Origin: Desulforapulum autotrophicum HRM2
GTDB lineage: Bacteria; Desulfobacterota; Desulfobacteria; Desulfobacterales; Desulfobacteraceae
Direction of reading: 5' to 3'
Length of the DNA stretch: 64,000 nt
Assembly: GCF_000020365.1 (NCBI RefSeq)
Contig: NC_012108.1
Span: forward strand, 3,880,001 to 3,944,000
Shown here: piece after piece, positions 45,175 to 54,349 of the stretch
How the letters are laid out: each line of letters starts with the position of its first letter
Numbering within the stretch: position 1 is the stretch's first letter
Notes under the pieces: generated by a model
What the model saw: the letters and a program-made list of their open reading frames with translations, nothing else
Database searches by the model: none
Told to the model about the DNA's origin: nothing
Program-made: the position numbers and the translations under genes

Positions 45175-46065
45175 TCAGGAAACCATTTCTTCGATGATAT
45201 CTTTTACCGGCCTTATCTCTTTAATCAAGGCACTGATTTGACCCGCACCCGCCGGAAAAAGATCGAAATCCCCTGTAGACCATGCTTTATCTGCATTCAT
45301 CAGATTGTATTCCTGACTGAAATCCGCACCGGAAACCAAAAGTTCTGCCAGTTTCGGATTAATAATCGTTCGCATGGACATGCCGCTGAGGGGTAATAAT
45401 GTTGTCCCTGCATCACCACAGTTGAGGATTGCCTCTTTCCATGCCTTTGAAGCCGGACTCTCCTGGGAAGCGAGAAAAGCCGTCCCTATTTGTACCCCCT
45501 GGGCACCAAGGGCAAGTGCTGCCCTATACCCACGGCGGTCTGCGATGCCGCCTGCAGCAACGACTGGCACGTCAACCATGTCGCAGACCACAGGGATAAG
45601 AATCAAATTAGTGGATTCCGGGCCATTGGTACGCAATCCGCCAGATTCCATTCCCGAAACAATAATCCCGTCTGCGGCTGCGGCCTTTCCTGCAAGTTTT
45701 GCCGACAGAGCCACGTGGAAACCTTTAAGACCCAGTTCTTTGATCTTTGGATAGATTCTTTTTGGTGATCCCCCCGATGTTGTAACAACCTTAATGCCTT
45801 CTTTGGCAAGGACTTCAAGAATGGCCTCGTTTTGGGGATTCATGGAAATCATAAGATTAGCCCCAAAGGGTTTATCTGTAATTTCCCTAACCTGGTTTAC
45901 CATTTGCCTGACCTTTTCAATATCAGTAATAAAACCCAGGGCCAGAACACCAAAAGCCCCCGCTTCTGACACAGCGGCTACCATTTCAGGATCATTAAGC
46001 TGACCTATGGGACCCTGAATTATTGGATACTTGCAACCCAGAATTTCTAAAAGTTTTGTCATCAT
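45175..46065 (-). CDS. NAD(P)H-dependent flavin oxidoreductase (nitronate monooxygenase / FabK-like)
   Basis: A 296-residue TIM-barrel flavoenzyme: 'IIQGPIGQLNDPEMVAAVS', 'GVLALGF', 'DVPVVAAGGIADRRGYRAAL' (short key 'VVAAGGIADRRG') and 'GAQGVQIGTAFL' are family hallmarks. It could be a nitronate monooxygenase, an enoyl-ACP reductase of the FabK kind or a diverged homologue. AAGGAGGATATG precedes the start. It lies between two iron-sulfur flavoprotein genes on the same strand. Confidence 0.9.
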   Translation of the reverse strand: MMTKLLEILGCKYPIIQGPIGQLNDPEMVAAVSEAGAFGVLALGFITDIEKVRQMVNQVREITDKPFGANLMISMNPQNEAILEVLAKEGIKVVTTSGGSPKRIYPKIKELGLKGFHVALSAKLAGKAAAADGIIVSGMESGGLRTNGPESTNLILIPVVCDMVDVPVVAAGGIADRRGYRAALALGAQGVQIGTAFLASQESPASKAWKEAILNCGDAGTTLLPLSGMSMRTIINPKLAELLVSGADFSQEYNLMNADKAWSTGDFDLFPAGAGQISALIKEIRPVKDIIEEMVS

Positions 46066-46080
46066 ATCCTCCTTACAATG

Positions 46081-46247
46081 TTAGGGACTCGGAAACAAAT
46101 AATTACTCCATCTTGCTTGTCTTTCAGCTCGTTTTCTGCGTTGCATCAAAGCGCACATATTTCAATATGCTCCCTTTGATACGCCTTGAACACGAGCTGA
46201 AATCCTACGCCATATTTTGTGTAATTATTTATTTCCGAGTCCCTTAA
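46081..46247. mobile_element. Palindromic 165-bp MITE-like element
   Basis: The whole interval is an imperfect inverted repeat with ends GGGACTCGGAAA(C/T)AAATAATTAC and paired inner arms CAGCTCGT/ACGAGCTG and ATCAAAG/CTTTGAT. The stop codon of the HAD gene (TAA at 46246-46244, minus strand) lies on its right edge. A partial copy (about 45 bp) is at 53108-53152. Confidence 0.65.
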
Positions 46248-46930
46248 TTGAGAAGACCTGGTAATTCCATAAGCTTTTTAATTTCAAAATCGGGCTTACC
46301 AGGAAGTCTTTCTTTACTTTGACCAAACCGATTAATCCAGGCAACATTAAATCCAAAAGCTGAAGCCCCTGAAGCATCCCAGGCATTAGAGGACTGAAAT
46401 ATGATCTCTTGGGGATGAACCTGCAACCGATCAACAGCAAGTTGATATACACGGGAATCAGGCTTGAAAATTCCAATTTCTTCAACAGAAAGATTAACAT
46501 CTATCAAATCAGTAATTCCTGAATTCTTAACGGCCGAGTCAAGCATTTCAGGCGTACCATTGGATAAAATGGCCAGTTTAAACCCCCGGGATTTCAATAG
46601 AGACAACGCTTCCGGCACTTCAGGATAACACTTAAGACTCAAATAAGCATTCATTAGATCTTTCCTCAGACCCTGATCGGTTATCTGATGCATGTCAAAA
46701 GTAAAATCAAGTGCATCCTGGGTTACCTGCCAAAAATCAACATGATGTTTCATCAGGCTGCGTAACCAGGTATATTCCAACTGTTTTGTTCGCCAGAGCA
46801 AAGATATCTGATCTGCCACGTCCCCCAATTGTTTACGGTATTTCCCAACTGCCGAATGAACATCAAAAAGAGTCCCATAAGCATCGAACACACAGGCTTT
46901 TATTCCGTCAATATGATTTTTTTGTGACAT
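46244..46930 (-). CDS. HAD-family haloacid dehalogenase type II
   Basis: A 228-residue HAD hydrolase: nucleophile Asp in 'ACVFDAYGTLFD', 'LAILSNGTPEM' (motif II), 'EEIGIFKPDSRVYQL' (motif III Lys) and 'QSSNAWDASGASAFG' (motif IV), all features of L-2-haloacid dehalogenases. The start follows GGGGAGGATAT; an upstream ATG at 47023 is unlikely. The palindromic element abuts its stop codon. It may act on halogenated acids or on phosphate esters. Confidence 0.88.
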   Translation of the reverse strand: MSQKNHIDGIKACVFDAYGTLFDVHSAVGKYRKQLGDVADQISLLWRTKQLEYTWLRSLMKHHVDFWQVTQDALDFTFDMHQITDQGLRKDLMNAYLSLKCYPEVPEALSLLKSRGFKLAILSNGTPEMLDSAVKNSGITDLIDVNLSVEEIGIFKPDSRVYQLAVDRLQVHPQEIIFQSSNAWDASGASAFGFNVAWINRFGQSKERLPGKPDFEIKKLMELPGLLN

Positions 46931-47029
46931 ATATCCTCCCCTGGCGTTTCCTGATTGAATTCCAAGAATAAAACAGGCACTGCACTGCACTGCAGCAGAA
47001 CAATAGCACGGTGCCTGTTTCAAGATTCA

Positions 47030-47683
47030 CTACATTAAGACACGGTTCTTTATTTTCTGGGCAATTTCCAAGCCTAATTGATTGGCTTTATCCCAAACAT
47101 CGGACTGGTCTTCAACTTTACAAAATTTATCCGGGGTGACTGTTAGGTCATCCCCAAACACCCATGGCAAGGAACTCATCGGGCATGTTGGACCATAGCC
47201 ACAAACCAGACATTCTGTATTACCGGTAATTTTCAAATTACCCAATATTTCCATTCCCTCGACCGTCAAAGCATGCTCAATCTGCTTGCTTGCCTCTTCG
47301 AGGCCGGGTGCCCCCCTGCCAATTCCAGAGGCGATAACAACAGCAAGCTTCCCACGATTAAGGCCATTTTGATGCCTTAAAGAAAACAATCTTTCAAGAA
47401 ACGCCTTTGTAAAACCGTCAACAGAACCATAGGGTGCATATCCACCAACAACAATTGCATCTGCTTTTTTAACTTTCTCAGCCAGTTCCTGGAAATCGTC
47501 CTGGGGCTTGCAAATATTATCCTTTGTGCATCCAAGACAGGCAATGCATGGCCGCACATTGATTTTACTCAGTTTCACAAATTCCGATCGCAGCCCACTG
47601 CTGTTGAGAACAGCCTGAACCAGTCGGTCTGTGTTACTGTTTTTAATGGGGCTTCCTGAAACTCCTAAAATTTGAGGGTGCAT
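47030..47683 (-). CDS. Iron-sulfur flavoprotein, paralogue of the gene at 44329
   Basis: A 217-residue flavodoxin-fold protein with 'GVSGSPIKNSNTDRLVQAVL' (key 'GSPIKNSNTDRL') and the cysteine cluster 'RPCIACLGCTKDNIC', plus 'VVGGYAPYGSVDGFTKAFLER' (key 'GGYAPYGSVDGFTKA'). Layout is the same as the other copy. AAAGGAG lies before the ATG. The pair, with the oxidoreductase and HAD gene between them, form a leftward cluster. Confidence 0.88.
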   Translation of the reverse strand: MHPQILGVSGSPIKNSNTDRLVQAVLNSSGLRSEFVKLSKINVRPCIACLGCTKDNICKPQDDFQELAEKVKKADAIVVGGYAPYGSVDGFTKAFLERLFSLRHQNGLNRGKLAVVIASGIGRGAPGLEEASKQIEHALTVEGMEILGNLKITGNTECLVCGYGPTCPMSSLPWVFGDDLTVTPDKFCKVEDQSDVWDKANQLGLEIAQKIKNRVLM

Positions 47684-47729
47684 TTTTTAATCTCCTTTGC
47701 TGGGTTTTTATATGAAACTCGCTTCGACC

Positions 47730-47869
47730 GGCGGGCGGGAACGGGTGTTGCCCTTCACTCATTCTCGCAGGCCGTCCATGGCCTGCTCCGAGGGAAATGG
47801 CAACTCCTTGGACCTCGTGTCCACCGTTGCCATTTAACCCGTTCAGGGCAACACCCGTTCCCGCCCGCC
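47730..47869. repeat. Long palindromic repeat unit (25-bp perfect arms)
   Basis: GGCGGGCGGGAACGGGTGTTG (first 20 bases shown: GGCGGGCGGGAACGGGTGTT) continues to CCCT and recurs in exact inverse at 47845-47869, around a 90-nt interior. A diverged copy with GGGCGGGAACGGGTATTGCC arms is at 58520-58655. Confidence 0.75.
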
Positions 47870-47883
47870 TACTACTGTCGAGT

Positions 47884-48012
47884 TTCATGCTTCGTTGTGC
47901 CCGCCAGGACATGTGGGTTTATATGAAACACTTGCCAAAGCATTGTCAATGAAGGCGTTTCAAAATTCGTTGGGCCGGAACCATAACTCGCTCCGGCCGT
48001 GCCGGTTTATAT
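47884..48012. repeat. Interspersed ~90-bp palindromic repeat plus adjacent 47-bp unit
   Basis: The 47-bp unit GTTTCATGCTTCGTTGTG...ATATGAAA (47884-47930) is followed by the interspersed unit (47928-48012) with TCCGGCCGTGCCGG core and TTTATATG ends. Other copies of the latter are at 52770, 58447, 58674 and 62051. Copy of the former at 49711. Confidence 0.7.
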
Positions 48013-48169
48013 GTAACACTCCCCTCGAAAAAGGGAATAGTATCCTGTTGGTTTTTGGGTCTTGTCCCAAGAACACTTTGATTGACGCTACAGATTGAAA
48101 ATATCAAATCGATAGAATTCTTCCTGTCGGGTTAATAATTCAGGCACGGAAGACAAGTTTTTAAATCAT

Positions 48170-48381
48170 CAGTAGTGGTCGGTTTATTTTAGATAAGTTT
48201 TATATGCGTAGTTCCCCCGATGGAGGACTAACAGTTTGTTGTGCAAAAAACCGACCCGTCATGTTATATTCGCGCTCTAAGGCTTCATTTGATCATCCGA
48301 CGTTTGTTTACCGAATCAATAATTTCTTTGTCTGCTGTCCTTCTCTAAACAATACCTGTTAAAAACGTGCTGTCAATTCGA
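48170..48381 (-). ncRNA. Candidate bridge RNA region of the IS110 element
   Basis: The 3' non-coding end of the element holds a large stem-loop: GGTCGGTTT (48178 region) pairs with AAACCGACC about 70 bases away, with an inner 'GTCCTCC...GGGGGAAC' pairing. IS110-family elements encode a bridge RNA that guides donor and target choice; in IS1111-type members it lies downstream of the transposase. The loops were not assigned to targets. Confidence 0.4.
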
Positions 48382-49638
48382 TTAATTTCCACAAGGCACA
48401 AGTTTCATGCCTAATTCATCAGCCTTTTTTGCTAAATTTTTTAATACTCTTTGCTTGTTGGGCTTGCTCAGGTACTCTTCGCCAAGATCTTTATACGTGT
48501 CTGCATTTTTAATGATGCTGTAAATGGCTTTTGCAATTCTATGGGCTATAGCAACAATGGCCTTTCTGGCACCTCTCCTGGATTTCAGTTTGTAATATTT
48601 GGCCTTGTAATAAGAGCCTTTTTTCTTGATTGCTGCCCATGCAACCTGGACTAAAATCGTTTTGAATGGATGATTTCTAACTGCATTTCTGCCACTTTTC
48701 CGTTTTCCTGCACTTTCATTATTCCCGGGGCACAGGCCTGCCCATGAAACAAATGCTGACATAGTTTTGAATTCATTTAGCGTAACCCCGACTTCTCCTA
48801 TAATGGATTGTGCCGATTTTTTATCAACACCTGGAATTTCGTCTAAACGCTCCAATAAATCTTTGTGCTCACGTGTAAGAGATTCCAATCGAGTATTAAC
48901 TTGTTCAATCATTTTTTTAAAAATATTGATAATTTCCATCATCTCAACAAGTTGAAAACGATGGTGATCTTTGAAATATCCATTAAGGCTTTTATGCAGT
49001 TCCTGCGTTTTTTTCTTAAGGCCGCCTTTGGTGCACTCCTGGACCTTTTCCAAGCTTAGTTCACTATTATTGCATAATAAATTGATCAGGTTCGTGCCTG
49101 TCAAACCAAACAAATCCGAAACTATTGAATCAATTTTTATATTTGCAGTAATGAACAGCTTGTGAACACGTCTTTTATAATCGGCAAGGGATTCGGTGTA
49201 TGTTTTTCTCAATCGGCTTAATTCTCGCCATTCCCGGACATTCCCCGGAGGGATGAAACTACCTCTTACTAAACCGTGTCGAAGCAGTCCGGCAAGCCAC
49301 TTGCTGTCACAGATATCAGTTTTTCGGCCAGGAACGTTTTTAATATGTCTGGCATTCACCAAAACGACTTCAATTTTATCTTCAATGGTATTATAAACCG
49401 GATGCCAGTATACCCCGGTACTTTCCATTGCTATAATTGGGCAATTATTATCAAGCAGCCATTTTTTCATTTCTTGCAGATCGTGAGTGAATGTTGAAAA
49501 CTCTCGAATCTCATGGTGCTCACCTCCTGCATTATTCAAAGTGATTAAACAAGCTGAAATTTTGTCTTTATGAACATCCAAACCACAACAAATAGGGTGA
49601 ACGATTTGGATTAATGTGCTATTTGATCTCTTGGTCAT
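48382..49638 (-). CDS. IS110-family DEDD transposase
   Basis: A 418-residue transposase with an N-terminal RuvC-like domain (Asp in 'CCGLDVHKDKISA', Glu in 'IAMESTGVYWHPV', Asp pair in 'KTDICDSKWLAGL') and the C-terminal Tnp2 domain with the conserved Ser in 'NNESAGKRKSG'. All key residues are present, so it may be active. AAAGGATAGTC precedes the ATG at 49638; the frame continues upstream to 49719 without support. Confidence 0.93.
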   Translation of the reverse strand: MTKRSNSTLIQIVHPICCGLDVHKDKISACLITLNNAGGEHHEIREFSTFTHDLQEMKKWLLDNNCPIIAMESTGVYWHPVYNTIEDKIEVVLVNARHIKNVPGRKTDICDSKWLAGLLRHGLVRGSFIPPGNVREWRELSRLRKTYTESLADYKRRVHKLFITANIKIDSIVSDLFGLTGTNLINLLCNNSELSLEKVQECTKGGLKKKTQELHKSLNGYFKDHHRFQLVEMMEIINIFKKMIEQVNTRLESLTREHKDLLERLDEIPGVDKKSAQSIIGEVGVTLNEFKTMSAFVSWAGLCPGNNESAGKRKSGRNAVRNHPFKTILVQVAWAAIKKKGSYYKAKYYKLKSRRGARKAIVAIAHRIAKAIYSIIKNADTYKDLGEEYLSKPNKQRVLKNLAKKADELGMKLVPCGN

Positions 49639-49710
49639 GACTATCCTTTCGCTTTTGTTTGGGAAGATAAAAAAAATTGGATAGTTATGACCATTTTTCA
49701 TTTTTTGCAA

Positions 49711-49759
49711 GTGTTTCATGCTTCGTTGTGTCCGCTAGGACATGTGGGTTATATGAAAA
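49711..49759. repeat. Second copy of the 47-bp GTTTCATGCTTCG unit
   Basis: GTTTCATGCTTCGTTGTGTCC...TATATGAAA differs from the 47884 copy at only a few bases. It directly abuts the IS110 right end. Confidence 0.65.
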
Positions 49760-50188
49760 TCCCACTGATGCATTGCACCCATGGCGTTTCATCGTTCATT
49801 GTGGCCATAGGCAAATACCATGCACCGTCCATGCTGATTATTCGTAAACTAATTTTCACTATATAATCTTTTTGATATTTTTTTTGTAGCAACGACTACA
49901 ATTGATGAAATATACAAGGTGTGTGGCTCTGAAAAAAAAGAATGCCAGAGATGGAATGGGAGCAATCTGTATCGGTGGTGGAGGGGCCACTGCCATGATT
50001 GTTGAAAAGCTGTAACTGCTGCCAGAAATTGTCCCGGCACCATTGAGACAGCGGGTTTGTCTGTGCCTGAAACTTTAGACAGACTCCTGGTGGTCGTCCC
50101 CTTGGGGGATGCATCAGATGCCGATGGCAAATTATTGGTTATTAATCGTTAACACTCTTTTCATTGGATAATCATATCACTCAATCTT
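49760..50188. other. Intergenic, no supported gene
   Basis: Remains of the palindromic repeat at the left ('GCGTTTCATCGTTCATTGTGGCC'; key 'CATCGTTCATTGTGGCC'), then unassigned sequence. No frame here has a ribosome site or family resemblance. Confidence 0.4.
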
Positions 50189-50257
50189 TTTGAACAAACA
50201 TTCAAAGAATAATATTGACAAGGGCCTTTAACTGCTTAATTTGAATGAGTGTTCAAA
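50189..50257 (+). promoter_or_regulatory. Promoter with two TTTGAA-N6-TTCAAA operators
   Basis: A sigma-70 promoter (TTGACA at 50215, 16-base spacer, TAATTT at 50237) is bracketed by two 18-bp palindromes, TTTGAACAAACATTCAAA (50189) and TTTGAATGAGTGTTCAAA (50240), the second overlapping the -10. This is a typical repressor arrangement (TetR-like). It would control the peroxiredoxin gene. Confidence 0.65.
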
Positions 50258-50308
50258 ATAGAGAACCTGACAAAACAATGAAACGAATTCAACTACAAGG
50301 TAAATATT

Positions 50309-50959
50309 ATGTCCCTTAAAGAACAACTAACCACATTAAAATCAAAAAGCCAATCCCAGATTCCGGAAGACATCCAGAAAACAATGTTTGATGACCTGAA
50401 AAAACTCGGTGAATCAGGCATTATAGAAGGTGCGCCAAAGACAGGGGAGAAATTAAAAGATTTTACACTGTCAAATCACCTGGGTGAAAACAAAAGCCTT
50501 TCTGAGCTGAGAAAAAAAGGGCCTGTTGTCGTAACCTTTTACCGGGGCGGATGGTGCCCCTATTGTAACCTTGAGCTCCATGCCTACCAGGCGGTTCTTC
50601 AGGATATTAAGGATGCGGGAGCAACGCTTGTTGCCATTACCCCGGAACTGCCTGATGAATCCCTGACAACCTCAGAAAGACATGGCCTGAAATTTGAAGT
50701 TCTTACCGATACCAACTCAGATTATGCCAGGGAAATAGGCATTGTCTTTACCCTCTCCGAAGAACTGCGCTCCATCTATGAAAGCTTTGGCATCAAGGTT
50801 GAAAAGCATAATGGAAAAGGGCAATTTGACCTTCCCCTTGCCGCAACCTTTGTTGTTGATACCGATGGAACCATTGCCTGTGCGTTTGTTGAGGCTGATT
50901 ATAAGTTGCGGGCAGAACCGTCTGATGTTGTGAACGTGCTTAAAACACTGGTGAAATAA
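50309..50959 (+). CDS. Peroxiredoxin-like protein (AhpC/TSA, CxxC type)
   Basis: A 216-residue thioredoxin-fold protein. 'FYRGGWCPYCNLELHAYQ' carries the peroxidatic Cys and a second Cys as CPYC. The N-terminal extension (about 1-45) is helical ('PEDIQKTMFDDLKKLGESG'). It reduces peroxides using thiols. The gene sits behind a repressor-type promoter, so it is likely induced by stress or a ligand. Confidence 0.88.
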   Translation: MSLKEQLTTLKSKSQSQIPEDIQKTMFDDLKKLGESGIIEGAPKTGEKLKDFTLSNHLGENKSLSELRKKGPVVVTFYRGGWCPYCNLELHAYQAVLQDIKDAGATLVAITPELPDESLTTSERHGLKFEVLTDTNSDYAREIGIVFTLSEELRSIYESFGIKVEKHNGKGQFDLPLAATFVVDTDGTIACAFVEADYKLRAEPSDVVNVLKTLVK

Positions 50960-51050
50960 TTACCAGTGTTTTGCCGATACCAGTGTGATGGCTGATCGGA
51001 TATATCAACGAAGAAGGCCTGGCAAAGGCGCTTGAAAGGGTGGTCTGACT

Positions 51051-52157
51051 ATGAAGAATCAAAACGATACATATACCCCGATCCTTGTGGGAATTCCCAC
51101 AGAGCCAGTGGGCAGTATACCCCGCCCTCGCGAGTTGCAGGAGGCATTGCTATCCCATGAACAGGGAAATTTAACGGCTGAAGAACTTGAGCCTTTGTTT
51201 GATGAGGCAGTCAGTGAAACCATCACACGATTTGAAGCCACAGGATCTCCTGTTGTCAGTGACGGGGAGCAGGCGAAATCAAGTTTTGCCACCTATACCC
51301 TGGACGGCCTGGACAATATTGCTCCGGATGGAATGATTATTCCTTTTGAGGACGGACATATACGCAGGTTGCCCCGCCTGACAAAGGGACCATTTAAATA
51401 TGGGGTATATGCCGGTTCCTATTTGCCCCGGGCTAAAAAATTTGCAAAACGCCCGGTAAAACAGGCGGTTATCTCCGTTTCAGCCATGAGCCTTCTCTAT
51501 CCAGAGGATGGGGTTCCCGATTATTCCCGGGAACACTTCTTGTCGGATCTGGTTAAGGAAGCTGTTGCGGATATCCGGAGCTGCTTTGAAAACGGTGCGT
51601 ACCAGGTTCAGATCGATTTCACAGAAGGGCGGCTTGCCGTCAAGCTTGATCCTTCAAAACAGCTGTTGCAGCAGTTTTTGGATCTCAACAACCAGGTGTT
51701 GTCCCATTTTTCAGAAAAAGAACACCAAAGAATCGGAATCCATACCTGTCCCGGCGGAGACCATGATTCAACCCACAGCGCAGATATTGATTATGGCGAG
51801 TTGATCCCCATGCTGCTGACCCTGAACGCAGGTAATTTCTATATGCAGATGGCAGGGGAAAAAAATCCTGAAGCGTCATTAAAAATCATAGGAGATCATC
51901 TTCGCCCCAACCAGCGGATATATGTGGGCGTCATTGATGTGGTAAATGAAACGGTCGAATCCGCAGAAACAGTACGTGACCGTGTTTTGCAGGCGGCAGA
52001 ATATATTCCCATAGATCAGCTTGGCACCACCGACGACTGTGGGTTTTCCCCTTTCAGTGATGATGTGGCCACAAGCCGGGATACCGCCTTTGCGAAAATA
52101 AAAGCGCGTATTCAGGGGACGAAATTGGCATACAACGAATTAATTTCAAAAATGTAG
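51051..52157 (+). CDS. Cobalamin-independent methionine synthase (MetE) C-terminal-like protein
   Basis: A 368-residue TIM-barrel protein of the MetE/UROD-like superfamily. Zinc ligands are His and Cys in 'GIHTCPGGDHDS' and Cys in 'TTDDCGFSPF'; 'PTEPVGSIPRPRELQEAL' opens the barrel. The MetE N-terminal half is absent, so it may be a methyltransferase for another thiol or a degradation-type homologue. The 50-base gap upstream contains a short fragment 'LIGYINEEGLAKALERVV', perhaps the tail of a deleted gene. Confidence 0.85.
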   Translation: MKNQNDTYTPILVGIPTEPVGSIPRPRELQEALLSHEQGNLTAEELEPLFDEAVSETITRFEATGSPVVSDGEQAKSSFATYTLDGLDNIAPDGMIIPFEDGHIRRLPRLTKGPFKYGVYAGSYLPRAKKFAKRPVKQAVISVSAMSLLYPEDGVPDYSREHFLSDLVKEAVADIRSCFENGAYQVQIDFTEGRLAVKLDPSKQLLQQFLDLNNQVLSHFSEKEHQRIGIHTCPGGDHDSTHSADIDYGELIPMLLTLNAGNFYMQMAGEKNPEASLKIIGDHLRPNQRIYVGVIDVVNETVESAETVRDRVLQAAEYIPIDQLGTTDDCGFSPFSDDVATSRDTAFAKIKARIQGTKLAYNELISKM

Positions 52158-52254
52158 CAGATGCTACAGACAGGGTTATAAAATATTCATATTATGAGAA
52201 TCGAAGCAGATTGAACGATACCACCATATTAATCAATTATAAGGAGAAGAGATC

Positions 52255-52770
52255 ATGAAAGTATTAGTCACTTATTTCAGCCAGAGTGGAAACACGGAAA
52301 AAATTGCCAAAGCCATCTATGAAGAAGCAGCAAAGGCAAGTGATGCCGACTTGAAAAAACTTGACGAACTCACCCCTGATATGGTCGCCGAATACGATTG
52401 CATCTTCATGGGTTCGCCCCTGCACTCCGGCAGTCTCGCAGCCCCGGTAAAAGAATGTTTAGCTGTTCTTAAGTCAACGACCGGTCAACAGATGGCTGGT
52501 TTTATTACCCATATGGCCCCGGCTTACCCGGAACAGGATATGGAAGCCTTTACAGAACCCATGAAAGCTGCATGCAAGGAAAAAGGTATCGAATACAAGG
52601 GTTGTTTTGACTGCCAGGGTTTTCTGGATGAAGCCATGCATGGGCCAGTTCAAAACAAATTGAATATGGATGATAATCAGTGGGCCGATATGGTCAAAAA
52701 GATGACAGGCCGTCCTAACCAGGAAGATGTGGGCAATGCCAAAGCATTTGTAAAAGAACTCTTTGTATAA
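52255..52770 (+). CDS. Flavodoxin-family protein
   Basis: A 171-residue flavodoxin-fold protein: FMN phosphate loop 'TYFSQSGNTEKIAKAI' and 'IFMGSPLHSGSLAAPVKECL'. AAGGAGAAGAG precedes the ATG. Single-domain electron carrier or quinone/FMN reductase relative; a fragment of a close homologue is at 44104. Confidence 0.9.
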   Translation: MKVLVTYFSQSGNTEKIAKAIYEEAAKASDADLKKLDELTPDMVAEYDCIFMGSPLHSGSLAAPVKECLAVLKSTTGQQMAGFITHMAPAYPEQDMEAFTEPMKAACKEKGIEYKGCFDCQGFLDEAMHGPVQNKLNMDDNQWADMVKKMTGRPNQEDVGNAKAFVKELFV

Positions 52771-53289
52771 CCGGCACGGCCGGAGCGTGATATCTGCTCC
52801 GGCCACAACGAATGATGAAACGCATAAAATAAATATATCTTAAACATAATGGCGTATAACTTGATATATGCCATTATGTTTAAATTTAGACCATCCAGTT
52901 TTACACGACTCTAACCATTGTAGATTTATGCAACGGGGAGTATATTTGTCCCAATTATGATCCTGGTGCAAATTGCCCTCCCCCATGTGGAAGGGCCTGC
53001 CGGATTTAAAGATTGGCAGGCCCTATCCTGCTTTCTTGAAAGAGTAAATCATGTTTTGGTTCCTGAAACACCTATCCCTTGAAGCAACACAAAAGACAAG
53101 TTAAAAGACAAGCAAGTTCTGGAATTTATTTGTTTCTGTGCCCCTTAATGGGAGGGAGGCCATGGTTCTTGTTGTGGTCAAAGGCTTTAAGGTCTACACT
53201 TAACCCAAGTTAATCCGCCTGATAATTCTAAGCGGATTACAGCATGAAAAAAAATACTGACAACAAAAATTGATCCGGCAGATAAAGGA
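52771..53289. other. Intergenic region with repeat copies and palindromes
   Basis: It holds a truncated copy of the interspersed repeat (52770-52830) and GGCCTGCC-N13-GGCAGGCC (52996-53024), a terminator-like hairpin without T-run. It also has a partial copy of the 46081 palindromic element (53108-53152) and TAATCCGC...GCGGATTA (53212-53239), a possible operator of the thioesterase gene. No gene seen. Confidence 0.55.
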
Positions 53290-54090
53290 ATGTTGATGAT
53301 TGATTTTAATCTTCCAAATTCGTTTTTTCGACAAACCGATGAAACAAAGTATGAACCAACAGAAGCCACAATCGGTCCATGGTCATCAGCGTTGCAGCAT
53401 GGCGGTCCTCCTTCGGCATTGTTAACAAATGCTTTGCGTGTTTTTCCATCCCAGGATGATTTGAAAATTGCCAGAATAACGATTGAGTTCTTCAGTGCTG
53501 TTCCGGTAGAGCCTTGTGAAATCAGAATTGAGGTCGTGCGCCCCGGCAAAAAGGTTGAACTTCTCAGGGGAGAATACATATCTGGGGGAAAGACGTTTTT
53601 ACTTGCACATGCATGGCGAATCCAATCGGAATCAGGCATATCCGGTCCCGTGTCAGATAGCTTCGATATACCCCGGCTTCCCGGTCCGCAGACTCAAAAG
53701 TTATTCCCTGGAGTGGATTATTTCCCATATATTCAAGCGTTGGAATGGCGTTTTACTAAAGGTGGCTTTGATAAAACGGGACCTGCTACGGTATGGACAA
53801 AAAGCAGAATTCCATTAATAGAAGGTTGTAAAACAGATGGGCTCGAAGCCCTTATTTTAATGGTGGACTCTGCCAACGGAGTCAGTGCAGAGCTTGATAT
53901 ACGTGACTGGACATTTGTACCGATTGACATGACCGTGGGACTCTATCGCCAGCCCGTAGGGCCGTGGGTCGGCATGGCAGCCCGGACGACAATGGGAAAC
54001 GAAGGAATCGGCCAGACAACCGCCACTATCTTTGATAACAATGGAAGTGTTGGCAATAGTATACAGACATTGTTCATAAGACCAAGATGA
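53290..54090 (+). CDS. Acyl-CoA thioesterase family protein (double hotdog)
   Basis: A 266-residue protein with two hotdog repeats, as in TesB-like thioesterases ('LQHGGPPSALLTNALRVF' and 'SANGVSAELDIRDWTFVPID'; key 'DIRDWTFVPID'). The second domain ends 'GNEGIGQTTATIFDNNGSVG'. It probably hydrolyses acyl-CoA; substrate unknown. The ATG at 53296 has better spacing to AAAGGA than the one at 53290. Confidence 0.85.
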   Translation: MLMIDFNLPNSFFRQTDETKYEPTEATIGPWSSALQHGGPPSALLTNALRVFPSQDDLKIARITIEFFSAVPVEPCEIRIEVVRPGKKVELLRGEYISGGKTFLLAHAWRIQSESGISGPVSDSFDIPRLPGPQTQKLFPGVDYFPYIQALEWRFTKGGFDKTGPATVWTKSRIPLIEGCKTDGLEALILMVDSANGVSAELDIRDWTFVPIDMTVGLYRQPVGPWVGMAARTTMGNEGIGQTTATIFDNNGSVGNSIQTLFIRPR

Positions 54091-54349
54091 TTAAGATCTT
54101 GGTTGATTTTTTTAGGAGAAAAAATTCTCAGAGGACAAATGAGTTTTACAACATCCAAACAAGAAGGTATTATTTTTAGATTTACTTATCCTGTGTAGAT
54201 GTTTATTCCCTTTGGGGAAAACATAAAACCAAAAGACATCGAACCAGGCGGGAATGTAGCCATGTGGTAGCCTCCCAAAGGCGCTAGCCGGCAAACTGGA
54301 TAATACATACCGATGGCCATCACACAGCCTAAGGAAAGGGGAACAAACG

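Larger units (their letters stand above)
47684..48169. other. Intergenic region filled by palindromic repeats
   Basis: About 490 bases between the flavoprotein gene and the IS110 element. No supported gene; it is occupied mostly by the palindromic repeat units listed separately, then by unassigned A/T-rich sequence. Confidence 0.5.
48170..49710 (-). mobile_element. IS110-family (IS1111-like) insertion sequence
   Basis: It contains one DEDD transposase gene, with little sequence ahead of it (about 70 bases) and about 210 bases after it. The long non-coding end downstream of the gene is the IS1111-subgroup arrangement. Ends are approximate; the right limit is set by the palindromic repeat that resumes at 49711. 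IS1111 elements often insert in such palindromes. Confidence 0.65.
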
